A stretch of DNA of 64,000 bases, from positions 1 to 64,000 of the forward strand of contig NZ_ATAX01000009.1 of the NCBI RefSeq assembly GCF_000571935.1. The letters are read 5' to 3'. Made by a program: the position numbers and the translations under genes. Under the pieces are notes generated by a model. That model was not told the DNA's origin. It was given only the letters and a program-made list of their open reading frames with translations, and searched no databases. Source of the stretch: Ruminococcus flavefaciens 007c (GTDB lineage: Bacteria; Bacillota; Clostridia; Oscillospirales; Ruminococcaceae). This document shows positions 41,843-50,836 of this stretch, piece by piece. The stretch's first letter is position 1; every line of letters starts with the position of its first letter.

Positions 41843-43558
41843 ATGAGTTCAAGCAAAAAAAACAAAAAGTTCATTGCATCTGTTATGGCACTTTCGATCA
41901 TAACCGCAGGAGCAACATCAGCTGAATCAAGTATAATAAGAAATATTATACCTGCAAACACACTTTCAGCAGAAGCAGCAAATTCAAACGGCTGGGATTA
42001 TTCAGTTCTCAGCAACGGAACAGTAAAACTTACCAGGTATACCGGTGGAGCTTCATATGTAACTGTACCAAGCTCCATCAATAACAAGACTGTTTCTGCA
42101 TTAGGAGATAACTTATTTAAGGATAATACCACTATCAGGTCTGTAACAATCCCAAAGGGCATAACAGAACTCCCTTACTGTTGTTTCTGGGGCGCAACAA
42201 ATCTTGAATCCGTGTCTCTCCCAAGCGGACTGACTACTATCTGGAACTGCGCATTCAAGGATACCAAGAGTTTAAGATCTGTCACTATCCCTTCAACTGT
42301 TAAAGACATCAAATTCCGTGCATTCTGGGGATCGGGAATCACTTCTTTTTCAGCATCATCGCTTAATGATATGGGAAGCGCTGTTTTTGAAGACTGCAAA
42401 AACCTCAAGTCTGCATATCTTCAGAATGGTTTTACTTTGACATGGGACACTTTCAAGGGCTGCTCAAGCCTTGAAACAGTAACTCTTCCCAATTCCTTAA
42501 AAAGACTTGGAGGAGGTACATTTGATGGCTGTGTCAAACTCAAATCAGTAACTATACCTTCATCTGTTTATTCTTTAGAAAAAAACGCATTTAAAGACTG
42601 TACAAGTATTCAATCAGTATCGATACCTTCTTCTGTAACCGATTTTGGTGAAGCCATATTTGACGGCTGTACTTCACTTAACAATATTAATATTTCAGGT
42701 ATTAGTGTATTTGAATCTTTGATATTGAATCATTCATTAAAAAATACTCCTAATCTTACAAAAATAAACAATGAATCTGTTGTTTTATACAGAAGCAAAA
42801 GGTACAGTCCTATTGCTGAACCTTATTTCAATTCCAAATATTCTGATTTTATTTATGAAAACTTTGACATAACAGACGCTGATCGTCCGGGATTCTATGA
42901 AGAGTTTCTTAAAGCAGATATAAAATACATTGTCAAAACCAATACAAATTCTCAGCAGACAGATGCTCAGAAAGCCAAAGCCTTACATGATTGGGTGTGC
43001 AACAAAGTTGAATATGCATTTGATGAAGAAGGAAACCCAGCTCATACAGGCAAAGAGGCTATAGATTCATCAGTTTTTATGGGCGATAAAGCAATTTGTG
43101 AAGGTTATGCCCAAGGATTGGCATTACTTCTGAATGAAGCAGGCATTGAAGCATATACTGCGGACAACAACGGTCATTTGTGGAACATGGCCAAAATTGA
43201 TGGCCATTATTTCCATATTGATGCAACATGGGATGATTATACAAATAGCTACAATTATTTCCTTAAATCAGATTCTGTATTCAGTGCCGATGGCCATAGA
43301 ACATGGCACCTTGAAACCGCCAACAATTCAAGGCTCCCTGATGTCTCTTCAATTCCTCTGCCTGAATGCCCATATTCTGTAGGTGATGCAGATAGGGACG
43401 GAGATATCGATAAAGATGACATAAACTTTATCCAGAGATACCTTTTAGGTCTTGAAAATATTGCCCCAACAGACAAAGTATATGCAGATGCAAACCTTGA
43501 CGGCACAATCGATATGTCAGATACTGTTACACTTATACAGCAGTATCACCTTTATTGA
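41843..43558 (+). CDS. LRR_5 (BspA-like) repeat protein with transglutaminase-like domain and dockerin
   Basis: 571 residues. Signal peptide, then BspA-type LRR_5 repeats (about 70-290; SVTIPKGITELPYCCFWG and similar), a transglutaminase-like domain (about 360-480) with Cys in DKAICEGYAQG, His in GHLWNMAKI and Asp in HIDATWDD, and a dockerin (DADRDGDID, DANLDGTID). The triad is complete, so peptidase or crosslinking activity is possible. AGGAG precedes the ATG. The base composition of 42700-43400 is more AT-rich than neighbours, which could mean partial transfer or relaxed codon use. Confidence 0.85.
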   Translation: MSSSKKNKKFIASVMALSIITAGATSAESSIIRNIIPANTLSAEAANSNGWDYSVLSNGTVKLTRYTGGASYVTVPSSINNKTVSALGDNLFKDNTTIRSVTIPKGITELPYCCFWGATNLESVSLPSGLTTIWNCAFKDTKSLRSVTIPSTVKDIKFRAFWGSGITSFSASSLNDMGSAVFEDCKNLKSAYLQNGFTLTWDTFKGCSSLETVTLPNSLKRLGGGTFDGCVKLKSVTIPSSVYSLEKNAFKDCTSIQSVSIPSSVTDFGEAIFDGCTSLNNINISGISVFESLILNHSLKNTPNLTKINNESVVLYRSKRYSPIAEPYFNSKYSDFIYENFDITDADRPGFYEEFLKADIKYIVKTNTNSQQTDAQKAKALHDWVCNKVEYAFDEEGNPAHTGKEAIDSSVFMGDKAICEGYAQGLALLLNEAGIEAYTADNNGHLWNMAKIDGHYFHIDATWDDYTNSYNYFLKSDSVFSADGHRTWHLETANNSRLPDVSSIPLPECPYSVGDADRDGDIDKDDINFIQRYLLGLENIAPTDKVYADANLDGTIDMSDTVTLIQQYHLY

Positions 43559-43582
43559 TCGGCATACATTAACAACTGAAAC

Positions 43583-43620
43583 AAAAGGGACTTTCCGAAT
43601 ATGGAAAGTCCCTTTTTTAT
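43583..43620 (+). terminator. Terminator after the LRR-transglutaminase-dockerin gene
   Basis: AAAAGGGACTTTCC pairs with GGAAAGTCCCTTTTTT around a short loop. As the stem has As upstream it can work in both directions. Confidence 0.9.
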
Positions 43621-43691
43621 GCAACACTATCCTGACAGGACAAAAAGTTTCAAGTGCGGCTGTCTTGCTCTGCCGAAGCATCTGTGCACGA

Positions 43692-45083
43692 TCAGCCCCA
43701 GAAGCCATGGTGCTGCTGATGCAGCCTGTAAAGCACCTCTGAGAGCTTTCCGTTGATGTCGGTGTTGTAACCGAAGTTCCACTGCTGCTGTCCGCAAAGC
43801 ATCTGACGTGCAAGCATATCCTCCCAGTAGTCCGTTCCGCCCGCGGTACCGTCCAGATCGAAGTCATAATCCAGTATGCCGTCTCCGTTTGCATCGCTGT
43901 AGGTCTCGGGACAATTTGCGATCTCATCATTGACATCATTGTTGTAAACCATGAGAAGCGGATGATCGGTCGGATGATTCTGTACGATATTTCCGCCGTG
44001 AAGAGACTTTTTCAGGAAGTAGGTATAATGGGTCTTATCCTGCGGCGGATTAGCTCCTGCATAAGAGTTGTCATTGGTAACATCAACGTGATAGAATTTG
44101 CCGTCTATCTTGACCAGATTCCAGGCGTGAAAGCTGTGACCGATGTGATATGATTCTATGCCTGCTGTGGAAAGAAGCATGGTATATGCCTTTGCAAAGC
44201 CGTCACATACCGTCTCACCTACGCCGTCTCCGCGGACATTTATTGCATAGCTGAGAAATACCGATGAAGCCATATGATTCTCGGGATCATTATTCGTCTC
44301 TCCGTTAAGTTTGTCTTCGTATTCGCAGTGACGCACCAGCCAGTCATGCAGCTGACGTGCCTTCAGAGCATCGTTCATCCAGCCGCTTCCCGGCTGATCG
44401 GGATCGGAGTCGGTCTCTGTCTTTACGATATATTTGCAGAGATCCGTGCAGTAGTCATTCACAAATCCCACATTGACGCTTCTGCTGAAATGATTGCGGA
44501 CAGCTGTTTCAATGGCAGGATTAATAACGGGCTTGCGTACACCGCTGCTGTCTGTCACATACTGCAGCGCCTGCTTGCCGTTGACATCATAGAGTGCAGG
44601 GCAGTTATTAAATGCCGGATAAGTATACCTGCTGCTCGTCCATGAGCTGTCGGAGAGCTGTACGTGTGCCAGCGCAGTACAGTCAGTAAATGAATTCGGA
44701 GTGATCTCTGTCGCGCCGAGAATGGTCAGCGATGTCATAGCGGTACAATGTCTGAACGCCTCCTGATCAACATATGTAATGCTTGCAGGTATGGTAACAG
44801 ACGTTAACGGCGCATTGTGAAAAGCACCATGTGAGATCTTAGTAACGGACACCTCTTCATTCAGAGAAGGTATTACAACTGTGGACGGGATAGTCAGTGC
44901 TCCGCCAGAACCGTAATAACCGGATATCCTTGCCTGTCCTGTCTCCGTATCATAGTAATACCTGATATTGTTGACAGTGCAGTAGCCTGAAGCTGCCTTT
45001 GCGGTAAGGCCTCCGGGTATGACCGATAAAGAAGCGCCGAGAAATGCTGCGGTAAGAAATGAGAAAGCTTTATTGCGTTTCAT
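43692..45083 (-). CDS. LRR_5 and transglutaminase-like secreted protein with one calcium loop
   Basis: 463 residues. Signal peptide, a YCTVNNIRYYYDTETGQARISGYYGSGG start common to BspA-like proteins, LRR_5 repeats (about 70-190), and a transglutaminase-like domain with Cys (GVGETVCDGFAKAY), His (SFHAWNLVKI) and Asp (YHVDVTNDN). The end has one DANGDGILD loop followed by DLDGTAGGTDYWEDML, a degenerate or half dockerin. It is a close paralogue of the next gene, 79 bases upstream in the same direction. GGAGG precedes the ATG. Confidence 0.82.
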   Translation of the reverse strand: MKRNKAFSFLTAAFLGASLSVIPGGLTAKAASGYCTVNNIRYYYDTETGQARISGYYGSGGALTIPSTVVIPSLNEEVSVTKISHGAFHNAPLTSVTIPASITYVDQEAFRHCTAMTSLTILGATEITPNSFTDCTALAHVQLSDSSWTSSRYTYPAFNNCPALYDVNGKQALQYVTDSSGVRKPVINPAIETAVRNHFSRSVNVGFVNDYCTDLCKYIVKTETDSDPDQPGSGWMNDALKARQLHDWLVRHCEYEDKLNGETNNDPENHMASSVFLSYAINVRGDGVGETVCDGFAKAYTMLLSTAGIESYHIGHSFHAWNLVKIDGKFYHVDVTNDNSYAGANPPQDKTHYTYFLKKSLHGGNIVQNHPTDHPLLMVYNNDVNDEIANCPETYSDANGDGILDYDFDLDGTAGGTDYWEDMLARQMLCGQQQWNFGYNTDINGKLSEVLYRLHQQHHGFWG

Positions 45084-45162
45084 ATGTAATTCCTCCTTAA
45101 ACAGTTTTTAAAAATAATACAGTGATGATTTCCGCAAATTTATCTATAAGCTCAGCGAAAGC

Positions 45163-46767
45163 TTAATTGCTGGGAGTTGTTCCGTAATAGCCGTCAATGA
45201 ATCCTTCAAAGGAAGTGTGCTGCTGATAGAACCAGAAATAAAGCGTCTCGTCCATAATGTCGTTCATCTCTTCCATTGATTTGCCGGGATATATATACTG
45301 ATTCATGAAGTTGTATGCGTAAAGGTCTCTCAGGAAGTCGTACTGAAGCCACTTGCCGCTTAGGTTATAGTCGTAGTCAAGGATGCCGTCGTGATTAGCG
45401 TCCTTATATGACTGGGCGCACTGTCCGATCTGTGTCAGTACCGATCCGCTGTATTTGGTAAGAAGCGGGTGGTCCTTGGCATCATCATACATCTTTGTAG
45501 CACCGTATTTGCAATTATGAAGATTCTTCATATCATTATCATTCTTCAGGAAATTTACGTAGTATGTGCCGTAATCACCAACTGTGCCGTCTGTATCGTC
45601 AGCAAGAACATCACACTGATAGTAGCTGCCGTCGATCTTGACTGCATTCCATGCGCGTCCGCCCTTGTCGATACAGGGACTGCCGCCTATGACATATGAC
45701 TCTATGTTCGCAGTAGAAAGCAGCATGGTGTAAGCCTTGGCATAGCCGACACAGACACTTTCGCCGACGCCTTCTCCTCTTGCGTTCACGCCTGCACTGA
45801 GGAATACCGACGATGCAACGTGGTTGTCAAGATCCATGAACTTCTCGCCGTCCTCGTAGTCTTCAAACTCACAATGGCGGATAACCCAGTCATGGAGCTG
45901 GCGTGCCTTCAGTGCATCATTCATCCATCCTGCTGTTTCGGTGCCTACAACATATTTGCAGTAATCCGAACAGTATTGATCCACAAATTTAACGTTGGTA
46001 CTGCTTGAGAAAACATCCTTAATAACATTGTAAATATTGCTGTTCAGTACAGGACGTTTTACAGTCGCAGAAACAGACTGCAAAGTATATGCGGGCTCAC
46101 CATTTACGTTTACAAGGCTTAAATCATTCCTGAATGCTGCAACGCCGTCGGCGTTTTTACAGCCGTCTGCGATCTGAACGCTTTCCAGATAAGGGCAGTT
46201 TGCAAATGCGTCTTTTTCAAGTACGGTATCGCCCTCAATGGTGACAGATTTCAGAGATCTGCAATTATTGAATGCCTTTTCTTTAATTGTTTTCACACCT
46301 GAAGGGATCGTAATACTCTTCAGCCCTGAATTTTCAAAGGCACGGTCTTCGATATATTCAAGGGAATCTGGCAGCGAAATACTCTCAATAGGTGTATTCA
46401 TAAATGCACAGTCGCCAATGACCTTGATCGTATCGGGCAGTGTAACGGAACGCAGATCCGACTTATTACTAAAGGCATTCGCATCAAGCTCTGTTATCGT
46501 TCTGCCATCGATCTCATCAGGAACTGTGAAAGAACGTCCGTAGCCTGCATACCTTACAAAATAAGCTTCATCGGAGTTCTCGTAATAGCCGATAACCATT
46601 AATTCTCCTGCAACGTCCGTGGGATATCTTTTTATGATATAGTTGCCAAGGCCCTCTTCCGCGCTGGCGGTGATGCCTGCGGAACCTGAACATACAATTG
46701 GAAGTGCAGTAACTGAAATACCTGTCAGTGCTGCTGTCATAAATGAGATTAGTCTTCTGTTTTTCAT
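45163..46767 (-). CDS. Paralogous LRR_5 protein with transglutaminase-like domain lacking its His
   Basis: 534 residues. Same plan: signal peptide, LRR_5 repeats (about 80-230), transglutaminase-like domain, one DANHDGILD loop. The Cys is present (GVGESVCVGYAKAY), but where both other paralogues have His before AWN or LWN this one has Arg (GGRAWNAVKI, Arg codon 45655-45657), and the Asp motif reads YQCDVLADD. The domain is probably inactive as a peptidase and may bind instead. AGGAGG lies before the ATG at 46767. The next gene, 43692-45083, is close behind and may share the transcript. Confidence 0.82.
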   Translation of the reverse strand: MKNRRLISFMTAALTGISVTALPIVCSGSAGITASAEEGLGNYIIKRYPTDVAGELMVIGYYENSDEAYFVRYAGYGRSFTVPDEIDGRTITELDANAFSNKSDLRSVTLPDTIKVIGDCAFMNTPIESISLPDSLEYIEDRAFENSGLKSITIPSGVKTIKEKAFNNCRSLKSVTIEGDTVLEKDAFANCPYLESVQIADGCKNADGVAAFRNDLSLVNVNGEPAYTLQSVSATVKRPVLNSNIYNVIKDVFSSSTNVKFVDQYCSDYCKYVVGTETAGWMNDALKARQLHDWVIRHCEFEDYEDGEKFMDLDNHVASSVFLSAGVNARGEGVGESVCVGYAKAYTMLLSTANIESYVIGGSPCIDKGGRAWNAVKIDGSYYQCDVLADDTDGTVGDYGTYYVNFLKNDNDMKNLHNCKYGATKMYDDAKDHPLLTKYSGSVLTQIGQCAQSYKDANHDGILDYDYNLSGKWLQYDFLRDLYAYNFMNQYIYPGKSMEEMNDIMDETLYFWFYQQHTSFEGFIDGYYGTTPSN

Positions 46768-46907
46768 GTATAAATCCTCCTGAAAATTGTTTTTTATTTC
46801 CTGCTGTGAACTTCCTTGCTCAGGAAGCAGCCGGTGAACGTAATAATTTTATTAGAATGTATTGTGCTCCTGTACAGGTGATCCGCTTTGTTTCTTTCTT
46901 TTGCATT

Positions 46908-46937
46908 ATTATATACTTTGTAAGCCATATAAGTCAA
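46908..46937 (-). promoter_or_regulatory. Promoter of the 45163-46767 gene
   Basis: On the minus strand, TTGACT (46937-46932), 18 bases, TATAAT (46913-46908). Confidence 0.65.
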
Positions 46938-46946
46938 TAGAATTTC

Positions 46947-47023
46947 GGTAAGTTGCAATTTTACTATGGTAAGTTGTCGTTTTACAAAGGTAAGCTGCAA
47001 TTTTACCATTGTAAGCTGTACCC
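46947..47023. repeat. Three-and-a-half tandem 21-bp repeats beside a promoter
   Basis: Three units of 21 bp (46947-46967, 46968-46988, 46989-47009) and a partial fourth. Consensus GGTAAGYTGCAATTTTACNAT, with GTAA...TTAC as small inverted ends. The array ends 10 bases from the -35 box of the minus-strand promoter, and 21 bp is two helical turns. A frame across it reads as 7-residue repeats, but it has no ribosome site. Confidence 0.85.
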
Positions 47024-47288
47024 ATGATGAACCGCTCCGGCTTTTCACAAAGATGGCCGCACTGCATTTCTGTCGGTTACGGACAGACGTTCCATGCGAA
47101 ATTTTATTATAAATATTACCATATTTTTATCCTTAAAAATACAATCCGAAAAAAATTTTTTAAAAAACCTGTCTGATATTGCTTCTCATCTCCGTTTGTT
47201 TTTTATGGAGGCACAAACATCAGATCTGATTATTACAACCCCGCTTCCTTAAAAAGAAAAAACTCAAAAAACAGAAAGGACAATGATC
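47024..47288. other. Intergenic region upstream of the papain-type protease gene
   Basis: The 520 bases from 46768 to 47288 hold no gene. Apart from the promoter and repeats listed, I see only AT-rich DNA and no clear plus-strand promoter; AAAGGA at 47274-47280 is the ribosome site. Confidence 0.5.
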
Positions 47289-49229
47289 ATGAACAAAAAA
47301 ATCTCAGCACTTGTTACATCAATTGCTATGCTCGCTTCTTCAGCAGCTTTCGTACCAACTGTATCAGCTCAGGCTGAATCGCCGAGATCTGCTGACCTCA
47401 GCACATCGAGCTTTTTCCCCGGAATAATCAATCAGGGCGGAGTAGGCTCATGCGTGGCTTGCACAACAGCATACTATCAGTTCACCTATGAGGCGAGAAA
47501 AGCTCTTTATCATTATGATCCCAGAGCAAATACCGAATTCACCTACTCTCCCGCATCTCTTTATCCTCAGATCAACGACGGCGAAAACTGGGGATCATGG
47601 GAATACAAGGCATATCGTGTTTTAAAGAACAGAGGAGCTCTTACTGTTGAAGAAATGCCTTATGACGGATGCTTTGATATGAGATTCTATAAAGACGAGA
47701 ATAATATAAGAACATATTACAGTGACCCAACGAGAATCAATTATATAACCCAGGATGATTATGCATACAATAACATCCTTCTGCACAGCACAGCCAAAGA
47801 TGAAAACGGAAACAGAATAATCAATGAAAATGATTTTGAAAAGGTCGATGTGGTCGGAGGTAAGCAGCGCTACAGAAGAAAAGGCGAATATATCACCGAA
47901 AGCGAATACAATAACCTCAGCGCATCTGACCAGGAATACTATGTGCCCGTTTACGGAAACAACTATACCGAGGTTCCGACAGGGCTTTACTGGCACGTAG
48001 CAAGAACCTACAGAGCTATTCCAAGAGATGAACAGGCTCTCTTCAATGCCCTCAAAATGAGACTTGACAGCTACGAAGGCTGGTCTATATGCTCACCTAA
48101 CCAGGATCACGCATCAAAAGCGCTGATAACCGAAGACACCACCGTAGACTGGGATACAACAGATACTAAAGAAATAGAAGATCAGTTCATCAGCAATATA
48201 AAAGATGCTCTCGATCACGGAAAATTAGTAGCTACTTCAACCAGCTTCCACTATCTCGATTTTGAAGGAAATACATACCTGAAAAACGATAAGAATGAAC
48301 ATATAGTATTCCAGAACGTAACACAGTATAACAGATTCGGACTATTAAGATCCGGTCACGAATTCACGATCGTAGGCTATGATGATACTATCGAATGCGA
48401 TATAAACAATGACGGAGATACTGACGATCCCGGTGAGAAGGGAGCTTTCAAGATCGCAAACTCATGGGGCACAGACTGGGGCAATGATGGTTTTGTATGG
48501 GTAATGTATGATGCAGTACATGAAGAATCCGCCCTTGATGACTGCCCTGCTCCGCCGGAAACAAATGACGGCAGCACTTACCAAAGATACCCCGCTTTTG
48601 AAGAGGCATATGTAATCAATGTTTCGCCGCAGGAGATAAAACTGGTCTCGGAGGTTGATGTAACTTCCCAGGATTACTACAGTCTGAGTGTAGATAACTA
48701 TTCCTTCCATTCTCAGAAAATAACAAATGATATCATATCAGATTATGGTTCCACCCCTGTAGTATTCAGCGGTCCGATCTACACTGATATAACAAGATTA
48801 TGCGGCTCTGAGATCAACAGAAAAGACTATACAGTCAAGCTCAATTCGGATTCCAAATACCATACCACAAAAACGATCGTAAAGGGCATCCGCCTCAAGG
48901 ACGATAAGGGCAATATCGTATCGGAGTGTTCATTTAAAAACGGCGATGTTTACATGAAGGAACTCACCAACAATGAATCTCTGGAATACACATTATGCGT
49001 GAATTTTGAAAAAGGCGACCTGAATTACGACCACGAAATCAACGCTGATGATTACGGAAAGATAATGGAATACTTCGATATTTTAAACGAAGACACCAAT
49101 GAAGATGAGAAAAATATAAAGATCGGCGAAAAGTTCTCATCATTCCAGCTTGAGCTTCTTGACTCAAACGACGACGGTATCATCGACGAAACAGACAGCA
49201 ATTATTTTGCATCAATGCTTAATTCATAA
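47289..49229 (+). CDS. Papain-family (C1) cysteine peptidase with C-terminal dockerin
   Basis: 646 residues. The second ATG (47289) is better spaced from AAAGGA than the one at 47283. After the signal peptide the peptidase starts directly, without a clear propeptide: oxyanion Gln and catalytic Cys in NQGGVGSCVACTTAYYQ (about residue 55), His in GHEFTIVGYDD, Asn in KIANSWGTDWGNDGFVWV. Large insertions (about 100-260) separate the Cys and His halves. A beta-rich domain follows, then a dockerin-like end (DLNYDHEIN, DSNDDGIID). It would be a secreted, cellulosome-attached protease acting on substrate protein or on the complex itself. Alone between regulatory DNA and a terminator. Confidence 0.87.
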   Translation: MNKKISALVTSIAMLASSAAFVPTVSAQAESPRSADLSTSSFFPGIINQGGVGSCVACTTAYYQFTYEARKALYHYDPRANTEFTYSPASLYPQINDGENWGSWEYKAYRVLKNRGALTVEEMPYDGCFDMRFYKDENNIRTYYSDPTRINYITQDDYAYNNILLHSTAKDENGNRIINENDFEKVDVVGGKQRYRRKGEYITESEYNNLSASDQEYYVPVYGNNYTEVPTGLYWHVARTYRAIPRDEQALFNALKMRLDSYEGWSICSPNQDHASKALITEDTTVDWDTTDTKEIEDQFISNIKDALDHGKLVATSTSFHYLDFEGNTYLKNDKNEHIVFQNVTQYNRFGLLRSGHEFTIVGYDDTIECDINNDGDTDDPGEKGAFKIANSWGTDWGNDGFVWVMYDAVHEESALDDCPAPPETNDGSTYQRYPAFEEAYVINVSPQEIKLVSEVDVTSQDYYSLSVDNYSFHSQKITNDIISDYGSTPVVFSGPIYTDITRLCGSEINRKDYTVKLNSDSKYHTTKTIVKGIRLKDDKGNIVSECSFKNGDVYMKELTNNESLEYTLCVNFEKGDLNYDHEINADDYGKIMEYFDILNEDTNEDEKNIKIGEKFSSFQLELLDSNDDGIIDETDSNYFASMLNS

Positions 49230-49251
49230 AAACTGAAAAGCACATAAAAAA

Positions 49252-49286
49252 TATCGGGAACGGCTTGTATAAGCTGTTCCCGATTA
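49252..49286. terminator. Terminator between convergent genes
   Basis: ATCGGGAACGGCTT pairs with AAGCTGTTCCCGAT (one G-U) around GTAT, with TATTTTA on the plus side. It lies just beyond the MATE stop codon on the other strand. Confidence 0.8.
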
Positions 49287-49288
49287 TT

Positions 49289-50626
49289 TTATACGTTTTT
49301 TTCCTGCCTGACGAAATGCGCACACACCGCAAAGCACATGATTATCTGCACCACCGTTGAGCATGGAGTGGCAAGACCTATCCTGAACAGCGAACCGCCG
49401 CCGAAATGCTGCATTATGAATGCAACAGGGATCCTCACGAGAAACGCTCCCACTATGCCCTGTATCATTACAAACTTTGTTTTCTCTATACCGTTGTAAA
49501 AGCCTATAAAACAGAACAGAAAACAGGTGAACATACAGTCGATGGCGTAGGCTTTCAGATAGTCCCACGCAGCAGCGACAGTATCGGGCTTATTGGAGAA
49601 CAGTCCCGAAAGCAGGTCTCCGTGGAAGAACGCAGTAAAGAACATTACAACACCAAATGCAAGTGATACTGCGATACCGCTTTTAAGAGCCTTTACGGCA
49701 CGGTCTGTATACCCTGCTCCGTGATTCTGTGCAACAAAGGCTGCCATTGACTGCATGAACGCCGCAGGCACCAGCATGATAAAGGCGCATACCTTATTGG
49801 CGACACCTACTCCTGCGGAAGCAGTAACGCCGATCTTATTAACGATCGCAAGTATTACAAGAAAGGAGATCCCCACAAGAAAATCCTGCAATGCTATGGG
49901 CGTGCCGATGCGGAGAATGTTTTTAGCGCAGTTCCTTTCCAATTTCAGATCAAACCTGTGGAACTCAAAGGGCAGCTTTGTTTTCCTGATAATAAAGAAC
50001 GATATGACAACGCTGACAAGCTGTGCCAGTACAGTTGCGAGAGCTGCGCCTGTCGCTCCGAGATGAAATACCGCAACGAACAGAAGATCACCGAAAACAT
50101 TAAATACACAGGCAATGCCGACTGCGATGAGCGGTGTTCTGGAATCTCCGAGTCCACGAAAGATGCTCCCCAGCAGATTGTATGCCGTTATAACGAGAAA
50201 GCCGCCGCCGCATACTCTGATATAACTTTTTGTGAGATCAAAGGCTTCCTCGGGAGCCTGCATAATTGCCGCAAGTCCTCCTGCACCTGTAACACTTATA
50301 AGTGTAAACACTGCGCCCGTTAAAGCAAAGATGATAAGACCTGTCCCTATAGTCCTGGCCGCATCATCAGGACGTTTCTGTCCTATCTTTTGTCCGACGG
50401 CTACTGTTATTCCCATTGAAAAGCTGACTATAAGGTTAGTCAGCGTATGAAGTATCTGAGAGCCTGTGGAAACGGCAGACACATCGGCATCTGTGCCGAA
50501 CTGCCCCACTACAAGCAGATCAACTGCACCATACATAGCCTGCAAAAACATCGCAAGCAGGACAGGCAGCATGAATTTCAGGAGCTTGGGCAGGATAGCT
50601 CCCTCGGTAAAGCTGTTATTATTCAT
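49289..50626 (-). CDS. MATE family efflux transporter
   Basis: 445 residues from the ATG at 50626 (GGAGG nine bases upstream). Twelve membrane segments with MATE features: MLPVLLAMFLQAMYGAVDLLVVGQFG at the start and FMQSMAAFVAQNHGAGYTDRAVKAL in the second half. It exports drugs or cationic compounds using H+ or Na+. It has a perfect-consensus promoter at 50734-50762 and no adjacent regulator. Confidence 0.93.
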   Translation of the reverse strand: MNNNSFTEGAILPKLLKFMLPVLLAMFLQAMYGAVDLLVVGQFGTDADVSAVSTGSQILHTLTNLIVSFSMGITVAVGQKIGQKRPDDAARTIGTGLIIFALTGAVFTLISVTGAGGLAAIMQAPEEAFDLTKSYIRVCGGGFLVITAYNLLGSIFRGLGDSRTPLIAVGIACVFNVFGDLLFVAVFHLGATGAALATVLAQLVSVVISFFIIRKTKLPFEFHRFDLKLERNCAKNILRIGTPIALQDFLVGISFLVILAIVNKIGVTASAGVGVANKVCAFIMLVPAAFMQSMAAFVAQNHGAGYTDRAVKALKSGIAVSLAFGVVMFFTAFFHGDLLSGLFSNKPDTVAAAWDYLKAYAIDCMFTCFLFCFIGFYNGIEKTKFVMIQGIVGAFLVRIPVAFIMQHFGGGSLFRIGLATPCSTVVQIIMCFAVCAHFVRQEKNV

Positions 50627-50733
50627 CTGTATACCTCCGCAAAAAACCGGACAAAACAGCAGGCGTATCAGCTCTGCGGTCTTATCCGGCATTAAATCTC
50701 TGTTTAACGTTTTTCCTCCGAACTAACTTTACC

Positions 50734-50762
50734 ATTATATCACGGTTTTTATACAGTGTCAA
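50734..50762 (-). promoter_or_regulatory. Consensus promoter of the MATE gene
   Basis: On the minus strand, TTGACA (50762-50757), 17 bases, TATAAT (50739-50734). Confidence 0.8.
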
Positions 50763-50788
50763 GCATTGTTATACCAGCTTGCTATTTC

Positions 50789-50817
50789 TTCCATTGTGTG
50801 TTATAATTGGAAAAAAC
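50789..50817 (+). promoter_or_regulatory. Promoter of the metal-dependent hydrolase gene
   Basis: TATAAT (50812-50817) with a poor TTCCAT 17 bases upstream. Confidence 0.5.
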
Positions 50818-50836
50818 ATTGTCAGGAGGTCTTAAT

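Noticed and set aside
46794-47048. Minus-strand frame with a 7-residue repeat
   Set aside because: It just reads the 21-bp DNA repeats, spans the promoter of the next gene, and has no ribosome site.
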